Source: Bretschneidera sinensis (Eukaryota > Streptophyta > Magnoliopsida > Brassicales > Akaniaceae). Taken from it: a DNA stretch of 64,000 nucleotides. The stretch is from the NCBI GenBank assembly GCA_023935145.1, contig CM043701.1:75809817-75873816 (forward strand), in the 5' to 3' direction. The number at the start of each line of letters is the position of its first letter. Position 1 is the stretch's first letter. This document shows, piece by piece, positions 1 through 10,722 of the stretch. A program made the position numbers and the translations under genes. The notes under the pieces were generated by a model. It did not search any database. It was not told the origin of the DNA and saw nothing but the letters and a program-made list of their open reading frames with translations.

Positions 1-812
1 AAAACTTCCTTCTTAGGCCCATTTGGAACACTCACATTAGCTTGTTGAAGAGGCCTTCCATGTTTCTTCATCTTGAGAAAGTTGCTACTATTACTCTTGA
101 AGAACTTCTTCTTCTTCTCTTTATCAATAGTTACCATGAAAACAGCATGAGACTTAGCCCTTTTCATCATCTCTTCTTCTTGAGTTATAATAGCAGTCAT
201 TTCACTCAGGCTCTATTCATCTTTCTGAGCATTATAAGAGGTCTTGAGTGCATCAAACTGAGGTGGAAAATATTCAAGCACTTACCATACTAGAAAGCTA
301 TCTGCTAACTCAACTTTCATTCCTTTGAGCTTGTTAAAGAAATGAGTAAGCTTCATGATGTGCTCTCGGACTCCACTAACCCTATCATAGGTTTTGGTAG
401 TAAGAAGTTTCATCAGAAATCCTTTTTCTACCTTATCAAACTTAATAAATTTCTTCCCAACAGCATCAAGATATTCTTTGGTGCTATCAATATCAGCTAT
501 ACTTTGCCTAATAGACTTGTCAATCGTATACTTTATAATCATGAGACAAGTCCTATTAGAATGCACCCATTGCTCATAACGAGCCTTTTCAGCTGCAGAA
601 CTTTCATTAGTGGGCTCAACAGGAGCATCGACCCTCAAAGCCAAGTCCAAATTCATGATAAACAAATTAATAGTGAGAGACTCATACCAATCCTCATAAT
701 TGGTTCCAGTTAGACTTTTGAAGGCAGACAAAGAGAGAGACAGAGCCGCATTGCCATAAGCTGAAGAGAATATAAGAAAATTTATTATGCATGTGGAATA
801 AGAAACATGCAC
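1..812 (-). pseudogene. Copia gag polyprotein (UBN2-type), broken and partial
   Basis: The minus-strand frame from 812 encodes the N-terminal half of a Copia gag. Recognisable stretches are LTGTNYEDW near the start, the charged region around YEQWVHSNR, and the conserved SGVREHIMKLTHFFNKLKGM before LADSFLVW. A stop at 284-282 follows the last motif. The same frame then continues with the expected gag sequence (YFPPQFDALKTSYNAQKDE), meets a second stop at 215-213, and continues with EMTAIITQEEEMMKRAKSHAVF to the window edge. Gag would form the virus-like particle. With two stops this copy is dead. The true start codon is uncertain, because the first 20 residues of the frame are not gag-like. 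Confidence 0.8.
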
Positions 813-1730
813 CCATGAATGTCTCCATTAGGCAATCTTATATCCATGCTAGAATCTTATTCAAAATAGACTCTTACACACTATGTTAGAGCCCAAGATA
901 CATAAAAGGCTCTTACGCATGATAAATCAAAATAATTAAATACAATGACTTAAAATGACCCACTACCGAAAGAATAGGACTAGGCCACCAAGTGCCAAAC
1001 ACTTAACTATTATCTTTATCGTCATAAGAATCCTACCAAATAATGGTTTGCCGATGGGGAAAATTCACTATCCATATGGATCTTAGTATAATATCATTAA
1101 GTGAAAACATGATCAATAATAACAACTCCGATAATTTATCATGATTAGTCCCACGAGAGGTGGGTACATAGCCACTCCAAACCATCGGTATTACAATAAA
1201 ATGACATTACCCACATGAACAAAATATTTATTTATCACAAAAGGAATTATTCATATCTTTTCTCCAAAATAAAAACAAATTTGAGCAATATCATAAAATT
1301 CATAAACACATAAAAGGAGGAATTTTGCAATACAAGATTGTATCAAAACACCCAATCATTAATCAAGACCATAAACCCCGGTCAATACTCAAAGTTTAAA
1401 TTTATACCCATTACCAAGAATATCAAATTGAAGACCAAGAAAACATTTGGTAGTCTCACGCATGTGTAGCAAAAAACAATAATTACATGGGTCAAATGCA
1501 AAAAGGAATAAGGACAAAATAGAATGAGAACAAAAAGGACTATAGATAAACTTAAAGAAAACCCCTCATATGAAAAGAAAGAAGGATAAAAGCTATTGGG
1601 TTTCATAAAATGCATTTCGATGATGGAGAGAGAGCAGACTGCAAACTCACGCCTCTCTCTCCTCCCAACAGCAAATTACGATAGCGAAACAAAAAAGGAA
1701 AGAACACAGCCATGAAAATAAGAAGGTATT

Positions 1731-1742
1731 GCTCTGATACCA
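1731..1742 (-). other. Primer binding site of Copia-1
   Basis: The minus strand reads TGGTATCAGAGC, complementary to the 3' end of initiator methionine tRNA, which primes reverse transcription in most plant Copia elements. It lies next to the LTR end at 1745. Confidence 0.85.
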
Positions 1743-1744
1743 AT

Positions 1745-2110
1745 TGTTAGAAATTCATAATATGTGATAATTTCCTCTTATAATCAAAGCATGTGTTCAG
1801 GAAAATTGAGAGTTCATACCTCCTGTAACTTGTGATTGATGTTCCATGTTGCTTTTAGGTTCCTGCAAAAGAGAAAGAATTTCTTCTCTAGAGAGAACTA
1901 CTCTCTGCCCTAGTTTTTGCGATTTCCCATTTGTGTTTCTCAAAGAGAGAGAGACAAAGAAAGAGCAACTGAAAATCACTAAATGGAACTCAATGGGCTA
2001 GTTCCATTTTCATGGGTGAGAGTAGGGGCCTCCATGTGTTTATTAGTGTGGCCCATCCCATTATAGGCTAAATAATAATGCTAGTCCATTATGTACAAAT
2101 ATATACAACA
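1745..2110 (-). repeat. 5' LTR of Copia-1 (about 366 bp)
   Basis: On the minus strand the segment begins TGTTGTATATAT and ends TTTCTAACA, the usual TG...CA ends. A primer binding site follows after two bases. The outer boundary at 2110 is inferred from the terminal dinucleotide and from where homology to another LTR family begins. Confidence 0.7.
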
Positions 2111-2977
2111 ATCTCGAGTAGTATCCCACATCGGATTGGAAACACATAGTATTCTAGGAGCTTCTCTATAAAAGTCCCTCTTCACTCCATCTTCAGGGCG
2201 CAATCTGGAGGACGTCTGCTAGCATTCTAGGGGATCTCCAAGGCTTTGCTACCACGAAGGGAAGCGCCGCACAACAGCTGCGAGTGGAATTTCTCCATGT
2301 ATAGTCAGTTTTAATTTATTTCTTTGAGTTTTAAAGTTTTATGTTTAGCACTTTTTGTGAAATTTAGTTTCATAATTATGCAAAGCTAAAACCATCATCT
2401 AAGGTTGAAGATGAAGCCTCGCCATAGTTTAGCATTATATTTTCAAATATGTTCATACAATTTTGATATTTTTATTATTAATGTTCTATTTCAATTGTTT
2501 TAGTGAACTCTTATGATTGATTGTTTTTAAATTGTTAAATTGGATATTTCTTGTGTTTCATCTGCCGGATACGGTGGATCATTCAAATTAGATTAGATAT
2601 CCATTATGATTTGTAAATTAAACGGATATATTGGATGGTTTTGGTTTAGTTTGGGTATTCGCCGTGATTTGTATAATGGTGGATTCATGGAATGATTTGA
2701 TAGATTACTTTTATATAGGACATGAAGATATATGCTTTACTTTGGTGGGGTGGATTCAGAAAACCTTAGTGTTTTTATCAGTTGTTTTTAAATCAATTTA
2801 GTTTACTTTATATTTCTTTGCAATATACAATCTAAAATTCAAAACTAGGTTAAAATAGGCTTAGTTTAAATCAAATATATTTTCACAACGTAATTCCCTA
2901 TGGATTCAACCTCGCACTTGCACAACACTATATTGCCAACGACTCTTGTGCTTGCGAGTAATTTAAAACTCACAACA
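2111..2977 (+). repeat. Partial LTR, same family as the solo LTR at 54254-55546
   Basis: From ATCCCACATCGG to AACTCACAACA this stretch is collinear with about 54630-55546. Shared blocks include the GCTAGCATTCT region, the GTTGAAGATGAAGCC block and the end block TTCCCTATGGATTCAACCT. A TATA-like CTATAAAAG lies at 2166-2174, placing the promoter on the plus strand. The first third of the LTR is absent, because the Copia-1 element inserts at its left edge and the remainder should lie beyond the window. The end block is typical of Gypsy-type LTRs in plants. No primer site follows 2977, so it is probably also a solo LTR. Confidence 0.72.
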
Positions 2978-3396
2978 GCTATTGGCAAACACAATACAAA
3001 AGCTCCCGCACAATAGCGTTGCACATTGCTTGGAGGTTGTACTAGTGGAGAGAATGTGGAAAGTGTAGCAGCCTCAGTGATAGGGGAGTGCCCTTGTTGT
3101 AAATCTTTACGAATTTTGTCACTGATGCCCATACGAAAGATATATCTTTTGTATTTTGGGCAAGAAAAGTGTTCTTGTTTATCATCTTTCTTCCTAGAGA
3201 ACGAAGCATCTTATTGACATGGTTGACGTGAGTTTCTGAAAGGAAAGAAGAAAGTGAAACTTTAGTAGGAAAGTCATAAAGAAAATACACATTTGAGAGA
3301 AATTGAGGTAAAAGAGAGAGAAGAAGAGAGGGAACTTACAAAGTTTGTCCTTGGAACTGATCAGATCATTAAGGATCATACATGCCAAGATGAAGT
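2978..3396. other. Stretch without a recognisable gene
   Basis: Low-complexity AT-rich sequence with purine-rich runs (around 3240-3340). Short open frames exist on both strands, but none has a recognisable motif. It separates the LTR fragment at 2111-2977 from the Copia LTR starting at 3397. Confidence 0.5.
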
Positions 3397-4633
3397 TGTT
3401 AATAGTATGCCCTACAAGCCAATAATATTTGATATTAATGCATATTATTTAAAACAAACTTATTCATATTAGTATCATTGTATTAATGGAAAAGTTTATT
3501 TATCATGAATATTACATACATAATCATGATTAAGTTCATAGAATAAGAGTAATAGAGATGAGATTATGATGTGATTATAATAATGAGACATATTCTTCTC
3601 GAAAACGTTTTTTCTTAAATGTTATTGGTTATAGGATACTAATTGGATGTTAGTAATCCAGTTAGACTAGTACATACTATGCTTGCTCAATTTGGAGGGT
3701 TAATTGATCTCAATAAAACTAGTATGCGAGACACTAAAATAAGTATGTGGGTACTCATTAGAGAATGAGTTCACTAAACATGACTCGACTTAAGTACACA
3801 TACATAGAGTTTTGCTTGCTTGCCAGTAGGTAGTTCTTATATATGTTACATTTGTGCTTGTGATCCTAAGACCTAAGGCACCATGGTTATATTGTATTCG
3901 ACTCATAATACTTTGATACAATTTAATATGATTCTATTCATAGATCATTAGTAAGTACTGATTTGGTATAATGGGCTTCACATGGAGATATGTGAGTGTA
4001 CAATAAGGGATCTGTCACTCTTAATCAAAGAGATAGAATGTCTAATGTGATATACTAAGATATAACTCAAGAAGTTCTTTAGCCAATGTAGGGTGAAAAT
4101 TATAAAAGAGTTTCTAATATCACCATTAGAGTTATAGTCTTGAGTTCTAGACACATATAATTAATGCTAAGGGTTTGACAGTAATTTCAGACCCTAATTA
4201 GCTTAATTGGAACCTTTCATGAAGAAAAGATTAAATTTCACTGTAACTAATAACAGAAAAGTTCAAGGTTTCACAACCAAATTCACACTGTCTAGGCAAT
4301 CATAGTATGTTGCCAAGTGTCACCCATGATTGAAGAAGCCTTGAGAATTAATTTAATGAACAATTAATTAATTCTCATTAAAGGAAGAATCAAAAGGGTT
4401 TTGATTCAAAATAAATTAGAAGGATTTCTAATTAATTGGAAATTATAATTATATAAAAGTTATGACTTATAATCAGATTAGTTTGAACCTAAGAGGTAAC
4501 ACAAAAGGGGCAATATGTAACTAGAAAATAACTACAAGGGTTCAGTTTGTAATTAATGGTTAATTGTAAATAACCCTAACACTATAAATAATTTATTAGC
4601 ATGCAAATTTTTGCTACCATATTATTCTACACA
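3397..4633 (+). repeat. Copia-type LTR, about 1.24 kb (Copia-2)
   Basis: The segment begins TGTTAATAGTATGCCC and ends TTCTACACA. A TATA box (TATAAATA, 4583-4590) near the right end places the promoter on the plus strand. It is flanked by GAAGT (3392-3396) and CAAGT (4634-4638), a four-of-five match for a target duplication. The phrase GTATGCCCTACAAGCCAA at the start is common to a group of plant Copia LTRs. No internal region follows. Instead a second LTR start of the same family begins at 4639. Confidence 0.65.
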
Positions 4634-4638
4634 CAAGT

Positions 4639-4818
4639 TGTTAGTAGTATATCTTACAAGCCAATGACATTTGTCCAGGGATATTATTTGCAAAACAATC
4701 TTATTGAAATCGTTATAATAATTAATGAAAAGTTTATTTATCATGAATATTTGTTTAATTATATTATAATGATTAAATCCATTGAGTAAGAGCAATAGAG
4801 ATAGGATTATGATTAGAT
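4639..4818 (+). repeat. Truncated second copy of the Copia-2 LTR
   Basis: The first 180 bp repeat the start of the LTR at 3397 (TGTTAGTAGTATATCTTAC, then the AAGTTTATTTATCATGAATA block and the AGTAAGAGCAATAGAGAT block). Similarity stops near 4818, where the sequence switches to minus-strand gag-protease coding sequence. It is therefore a head-to-tail LTR pair with a rearranged right side. Confidence 0.7.
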
Positions 4819-5205
4819 CATAACCTTTCTTATCTAACTTAGACACTGAAACAATATTTTTAATTAAAACTGATGCATAGTAACAATTCTTAAGTTCTAA
4901 TGTTTCTCGAGAGAGCAACTCCAAGCAATATGTCCCCACGACTAATGCAACGTCTTTTGCTCCATTTCCAAGGCTCAGGTCCACCTCACCCTTACTTAGC
5001 TTTCTACTTCTTCGAAGTGCCAACAAATTATTATAGATATGTGAGCCACAACCAGTATTTAATATCAGTGAAGAAGTATTGTTAACATTTAAGTTAACAT
5101 CTATAACAAACAACTTGAACATACCTATCAAACGCTTGTTCTTCAAGGTTGTAAGTTACTCGTTGCAATTCATCTTCCAATGCCCATGAAACATGAATTC
5201 TGCTC
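4819..5205 (-). pseudogene. Copia gag zinc knuckle and protease fragment
   Basis: Read on the minus strand from 5205, the sequence gives the end of a zinc knuckle (GHWKMNC). A stop (GAG TAA) and a short linker follow, then the aspartic protease: LILNTGCGSHIYNN (normally LDTGCGSH, so the catalytic Asp is replaced by Asn), KLSKGEVDLSLGNGA, and NIVSVSKLDKKGY. The fragment ends exactly where LTR sequence of opposite apparent orientation begins (4818). The lost catalytic Asp, the stop and the missing integrase and reverse transcriptase show it is a dead fragment. An open frame extends across the junction into the LTR, but that fusion is accidental. Confidence 0.78.
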
Positions 5206-5214
5206 ACATTTGGG

Positions 5215-5737
5215 AGGATTGTTAGTTGCCTATGTCGTCCATTTTTTATGTGAATTCCCCTAGATTTAGTGGAAGCGACCTAAATATGGTTTTGGAGCTT
5301 ATTGATTGGGAAGTGGGCTGGTGGAAATAAGAGGTTATTAGAGAGGTGCTTCTTGACCATGAACATGCTTTGATCCTCAAAAATCTCAGTTAGTACTTCC
5401 ATCGATCAGTTGATCTAGACTTACAATATCTCGGGTCTATTTTCATTTCGGAGTGCGTATAAACTGGCTATGGAAAACTTATAGAAGGAGTTGGTTCGAG
5501 TTCTTGCATTAATCGTCGGTGTAGAAGTTTTGGAAGATTGGTGTACCAAATAAAGTTCATAATTTGCTTTATGTGCTTCAAATGATGGTCTTTTAACCAT
5601 GGGAAATCTTTGTCGCACGCATGTCGTTCTTGTAGGAATGTGCAAGTTATGCCTTAATGGAGTGGAGCCGATGTTTTAAGCTTTCTTTGGGTGTGAAATT
5701 AGGGTTGAGGCCTGGTGGATCCTTAGCCCTCTCTTTT
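5215..5737 (+). pseudogene. LINE-type remnant, zf-RVT region (LINE-A, part 1)
   Basis: Across several frames the plus strand shows the region that follows reverse transcriptase in plant LINEs. First comes LELIDWEVGWW with an ILKNLS block (about 5295-5390), then FRSAYKLA (about 5450-5475), KIGVPNKVHNLL (about 5535-5570) and a C-terminal EAWW-like block near 5710. No frame is open for long. The gene appears to resume at 8152 after a 2.4-kb insertion. The left edge against the Copia fragment is not sharply defined. Confidence 0.6.
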
Positions 5738-5745
5738 AATCAGAT

Positions 5746-8143
5746 AATTTTATTAACAAAAAAACAATATGGGGGCACAAAAGGGGGTTACCCTAGGCCT
5801 TACCTATTACAAAAATAACTAGATCTGCTTAAAGCCTCGTCAAATACATCGGACAATATAGCAAACTAGCTTAATCTAGCCTGCATACAAGACGAACAGA
5901 TAACACACACTGACCCTAAGCTTATTGACCTGCACTGAGAAACTACAACTACGCGCACCTACCTGACACTACAAGCATAGTGATCACACTAACATTGAGC
6001 ATACAAACCTGTTGTGCGCACCTCCCACTGCACGCACCTACCTGGCATACTACAGCCACAAATAACATGATAGCTATGAGGAATAAAAAATAAATAGATA
6101 CAAAGATGATGCACACTGTTTGCACATGCATGCACACAAAATTACTACTAGTTTCCCCACTTTTTCTTTATTTTAACACATTTCTTCTTGGTTGCACCTT
6201 TCAGCGTTTTCATGAATCCTTTAAAACCAACAGCAGGGTCATCTGCATATTTCTTCTAGAAACTACCATCTAAAATATTATTTACCAAAGGACACCTTTT
6301 AACACCAGACTTAAATATAATATGAGAAGATACCACACTATCATCCTTACATTTTAAATAGTCCAGATTTGATTTTAATGCACAAACTCCACAAATAGGA
6401 CTTATAGAAAATATTACCTAATCAAAAGTTTCATGAGAATCTAAAGTTACTTCTTTAGATGATATATGTACTCAATTCTGTTACCTCATCCACCAAAACC
6501 TGAACTCAATTTATTACTGTATGTTTAACTCTTAAGGTGAGATAACAAATGATTTCAAAATGTCTATCATAAGAGGAGGCTCAACTTTAGGTGTAGGCCG
6601 CTACACAAAAAATAGTGCAATAGATGGCACATATTTTGATATGGAAGGCAACATATCCTAATTATGTAGAGCTAGCTCATGACGCTGCAGCTTTGTCATA
6701 GGTTATTGATTGGAATCCGTAATCTGGACAATATCTTCAACCATCGTAACAAGCTGGTTTGTTTCACTAGTACTTTAGAAGTATCCGTACTGTTATTTAT
6801 AGACCTCCTATTTGGAAAATCACCTGAGCTGGATGGACCTATATTTGCATCATCAACAACTGATTGATCAAAAGAGACCACCTCCTTTGCCTTATTCCTA
6901 GCTCGTTCGGAAGTCTGCAGCTTAATTTGAAAATTCTAGGTTTCGGGACCTGATAGAGGAGGGTTTTGTATACCACCAGAAACCTCGTTATTTTGCTTAA
7001 TTTGAGCAGGTGCCTCTGTTATCTGTGCAGGCCCTACCATCATCGTATGCTAAACATCTGCAGCACTAGACAATTTCCTGTGCTCTGCGTTACCGTGACC
7101 TTGGAGGTAATAGTCCGTGCAGAAAGCTAGATGACCCTCATAGACAATCTTCAGCCAAAATCCATCATCCTTACTCATTCCTATCCATACATGTTCCGAC
7201 CTTGCTTCGTAAGATCAAGCTCCATGCGCGCCCGCACACACATGCAACTTAGTCTCACTAAAACCAAAGCCTTCTTATCTGCTTTAAGAAACCAAGAAAA
7301 AGAATTTGTAAAACCTTTCAAAAAAGATTCATGGTAACATGGTTGCGGTAAACCCAACAACCTAACCGAAACGGCAGCATGGGTGGATTCCTTCCTCATG
7401 CTAAAGTTTGGTGTTCATTTAAACATAAGATATAGTGTGTTATCCATTTGATGATTACCATGCAACTAGGTTGTCACCAAATCTTCTTGATTCTCCACGT
7501 GCACCCTCACATGTCTTAAATCTAAACTCTCAATGACCGGTTCAGTTTGCAGGTTCCAAGATGCAATATGTTTCTTGATTTTCCCCAACAATGGTATACT
7601 TGTATAGAATTTTAGGATATCTGTCATTGCAAAGGACGATGCCACCTTCGCAAATTCGATGGAGGACACCATAAACGCAAGTTCACTATTCACTTTCGTT
7701 GAAGGTTTGTTCGATATGGCCAGATCTGATAATGGCTTCTTCATAGCCGATTTAGAGGGCACAATTGTGTGCGCTGCCCCTAATAGTATTTTTTGCATAA
7801 GATAATTTAAGGTTAGGGTTTTCTGTGGATGGCTGTGAGGTGGACAATGATATGTTTGAGGGAAGTGTTTGGGAGGAGGACGAATTATTTACAGTTGGAT
7901 TTTAGGAGCGACCATACCATGAGATGGGAGGCCCTTGAGGGGAACCTATAGGGACGACAAACGAAGGCCATAGAGGCCACCTCTAGAAAGCGCAACTATG
8001 GCAAAAAGCTACAAAGAGAGAACTTAGAGAAGACAACTACGGTTTTCAAAAAGAGGAGGCATTTTCAAACTTTAGCCCTTTGAGCTTGGTTTTGGGTGAT
8101 TATAAAGGAAATAATTTCCTACAGTTGATAAATTGAGTTAGCC
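5746..8143 (-). mobile_element. LINE-like insertion with ORF1 but no reverse transcriptase (LINE-B)
   Basis: The segment is flanked by the direct repeat AATCAGAT (5738-5745 and 8144-8151), which fits a LINE target duplication. On the minus strand the 5' side (8143-7800) is non-coding, then comes an ORF1 of the DUF4283 type (7798 to about 7130). The 3' part (about 6900-5746) has no recognised domain and ends TTGTTAATAAAATT next to the repeat. No endonuclease or reverse transcriptase is visible, so it would have needed enzymes from elsewhere, or it has lost its ORF2. A CGCACCTACCTG motif repeats at about 5954 and 6034. Confidence 0.6.
7130..7798 (-). pseudogene. LINE ORF1-like protein (DUF4283 domain), broken
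   Basis: The frame starts at ATG 7798 and shows the DUF4283 pattern: PLGKIKKHIASWNL, a block ending DLRHVRVHVENQEDLVTT, then WTPNF-like and YHESFLKGFTNSFSWFLKAD. It ends with ARMELDLTKQGRNMYGWE. This order matches ORF1 gag-like proteins of plant LINEs, which bind RNA. Stops at 7468-7466 and 7417-7415 lie in the same frame. The zinc knuckle usually found downstream was not recognised. DUF4283 proteins also occur as solitary host genes, but the flanking repeats favour a mobile origin. Confidence 0.7.
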
Positions 8144-8151
8144 AATCAGAT

Positions 8152-8409
8152 TGATGTTTCTACTTTGGTACTCTTTGGGATGATCATTTAGAAGATTTGG
8201 TAGAATAGAAATTGGTAGTTGCACGGTGATCCCGATTAGCCTGCCGCTGATCTGGAATAGCACACTATACAGAGTGGCTTCGCGATTTTACTACTTCTAA
8301 TGGTTTGCAGTGCTGAGTTTTGTATGGTAGTGTCAGGGTCAAGTTTGCGACGACATGATTCTTGGAAGCCTCCGAGTATCAAGTGTGTCAAGGTTAACGT
8401 TGATGGTGT
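8152..8409 (+). pseudogene. LINE-A continued: linker and start of RNase H domain (part 2)
   Basis: After the LINE-B insertion, the plus strand resumes with a LVLFGMII-like linker and then WKPPSIKCVKVNVDG just before 8409. The W-K-P-P...K-x-N-x-D-G pattern starts the plant LINE RNase H domain and includes its first catalytic Asp. The coding sequence is cut within this domain by the CACTA element at 8410. Confidence 0.7.
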
Positions 8410-8429
8410 CACTACAAGATAATTGATAT

Positions 8430-8935
8430 TTGTCGGCGCTTTAATTCCGACGCTTCAAAAAAACGTCGCAATATATTAATCGTCGACGTTTTTTTTGTGG
8501 CGCTTCCTTGAAGCGCCGTTATATGCGAACCTTATTAGATATTATGGTGCTTTGGAGCGCCGCAATATACCGGCGCTTTGAAGTGTCGAAATATGAAATG
8601 AGTGTATTCTGGCGCTTTCAAGCGCCAATATATGAAATGGGTTTCGAGCATATTTCGGCGCGCATATTCCGACGCTTTCAAGCGCCGGTATATGAAATGG
8701 ATTTCGAGCATATATAGGCGTTTAAAAGCGTTGGAATATGCTCGAAATCTATTTCATTTACCAACGCTTTAAAGTGCCGAAATATGAAATGAGCATATTC
8801 CGGCGCTTTCAAGCGTCGGTATATGAAATGAGTTTCGAGCATATATCGGCGTTTTTCGGAATATACTCGAAACCCATGTCATATTCTGGCGCTTTGAAGC
8901 GCCGCAATATGCTAAAAAAATTTCACATATGAATT
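8430..8935. repeat. Left subterminal repeats of the CACTA element
   Basis: The motif GGCGCTTTGAAGCGCC and variants (CGACGCTTTCAAGCGCC, GCGCTTTCAAGCG) recurs in both orientations, spaced by AATATGAAATG or its complement. In CACTA elements such arrays are transposase binding sites. Here the units are near-palindromes, so single strands could fold into many hairpins. Short open frames over this region are products of the repeat and not genes. Confidence 0.8.
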
Positions 8936-9123
8936 ACGCTGCCGTTCTTTGCCGCGCCATCTTTTTCCCTAAAAGTTTTGTAGTGCGTCCAAAGCTCCCC
9001 TGTGCCGTGATTTTCTCCCAAAATCTGAGGTCCTGCGCCCTAAGCTGCCATCCTTTTCGCCTTTCATCTAGTTATTTGGTGAGTTTTGTCTAAAGAAGAA
9101 CAAGGGTATTCAATTTTGGGTAT

Positions 9124-9895
9124 TTGGGAGCTTCAAGTTGCATAGAGTTGCTGAGATCCCTCAATCTCTCGCTGAGATCCCTTGACAGAACACAGCTGAT
9201 ATCCCTCGATCTCTCACTGCCGGAGCTTGATGTCTCCTTCACCGGAGCTCAGCTCCTTGAGTTAGCTGAATCCAAGGCCTCACAGTCTCTCTTCGGCCTC
9301 TCATTGCCTCATCTCAAAACGGCAGCTCTCTACCGTGTCTCCATCGTCAACGGTGATGATGTCACTTTCCAACGTACGGAGCTCACACCAGAACAAGCCT
9401 CCGAGAAGCTCAAAGACTACATCACTGCCATCGCCGATGCATTAACAGGTACTAATATATACATATAAATATGTTTTTATATGTATTTGTTAACAAGTAT
9501 GTAGACCATAAAACGTCCATGTGCTTGATCTTGATCGCTGAAATATAATGCTCTATATAGTTGTTATTTAATATATCCTTTTTTTCTGTAAAAAATATTT
9601 TTTTTCTTTAAATGATATGAGCGATCATTTATTTGGTTTTGACTCATTAAAGATGCTTTGTGATTGCGTTTTTTTGTTGCTGTTATTGTTATGTTATCAG
9701 ATGATCTGCTTGTGGTGTCAATTTTGGATGGGAATGCTTTGAGGCTGTTTTTTGAGGATGAAGACGATTTCGCCATGTTAGCCGAGAATTTGTTCACTGA
9801 TTTGGATATAGAAGATAAGGGGAAATTTTCCAAGAGTGAGATAAGGAATGCACTTGTTCACATGGGAGTTGAACTGGGCATTCCTCCATTTTCAG
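9124..9895 (+). pseudogene. Captured fragment of an EF-hand family gene (two exons)
   Basis: Exon one runs to the donor at 9448/9449 and encodes SFTGAQLLELAESKASQSL, LFGLSLPHLKTAAL and TPEQASEKLKDYITAIADAL. The intron is 9449-9700, with GT and AG ends. Exon two, 9701-9895, continues in phase with DDLLVVSILDGNALRLFFED and ENLFTDLDIEDKGKFSKSEI (an EF-hand-like loop), then ends at a GT donor. The order resembles plant EF-hand proteins of unknown role. The first 25 residues after ATG 9124 look unrelated to the family, so the start may be chimeric. Downstream exons are missing. Whether it is transcribed cannot be told. Confidence 0.68.
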
Positions 9896-10722
9896 GTTTG
9901 TGCTTAATTTCAATTTCTGTTGCTATGTAGCACGGTTTTTATGAGTGAATATCTAACCATAAAAGTGTTATTTTTCCAATAACTTGATTGTTCTCTGTAT
10001 ATTGATGTTATGAATTAGCCATAAACCAGAATTTTGATGATTTTGCCTTGATTAGCTCTATGGAAATCCACATGTTACATGCTTTGTGTTTTGCATTGAA
10101 TAATTGTTGCCATATGTCCAGGATAAGCACTGTACAGTTCATTTTCAAGTACCGGATAAAATGGATAGAACTGTCTCTCTGTCTCAAGTGTGTGGATCTT
10201 TTGCAATAAGAGATATGCCCTTTAATGTATCTCTTAGTATCATAACTTGTATGTCACTGAAAATTGAGCTTAGACAAGTGCTTCATACTTGGTGAAGAGT
10301 GCTACAGGTATACACTTGTTTATGCACTAGATTTTCTGTCTTCTTGACCATGCATAATAGAAAAGGTTCAATGGATCAATATGAACAGAATGCCACAAAT
10401 TTCTAGGCATGAATAACTAACATGAAGCAGTCTTACAACAACTAATTGCATATGCGTACTGGTTACAAGTGTGCATGCGAGCATCTATCTGTCCAATACC
10501 CAGAAGATTAGTTGCAAATTTCAGTTAAGTCCTTGACTGGGCGATCTGGAATTAACTCATCTAGTTGTACACTGGGCGATGTATTTCAGGATTGGAATTG
10601 TCAATTTTTGTTCGTAATTAATTACTCCTAGAAAAGAAGTCAGCCTTTGGAATGAATTTCTGAATTGAGCAAATTTTAATGGAAATGATAATGCAATCAC
10701 CCGTTGGTTTGGTAAATTGCAG

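Larger units (their letters stand above)
1..2110 (-). mobile_element. Ty1/Copia LTR retrotransposon, 5' end only (Copia-1)
   Basis: The element reads on the minus strand and leaves the window at base 1. In its own order it shows a 5' LTR (2110-1745), a primer binding site (1742-1731), about 0.9 kb of leader without a recognisable gene (1730-813), and a gag reading frame broken by stops. The second LTR is not in the window, so insertion age and target duplication cannot be read. Its outer edge at 2110 lies inside sequence homologous to the solo LTR at 54254-55546, so it appears to have inserted into an older LTR. Confidence 0.8.

Noticed and set aside
4622..5146. A 174-residue frame as a single protein
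   Set aside because: Only the right half is Copia protease. The left half is antisense LTR sequence joined at a rearrangement.
8508..8932. Open frames with repeated RRFQAPVYEM-like peptides
   Set aside because: They are translations of the CACTA subterminal repeat and are not coding.
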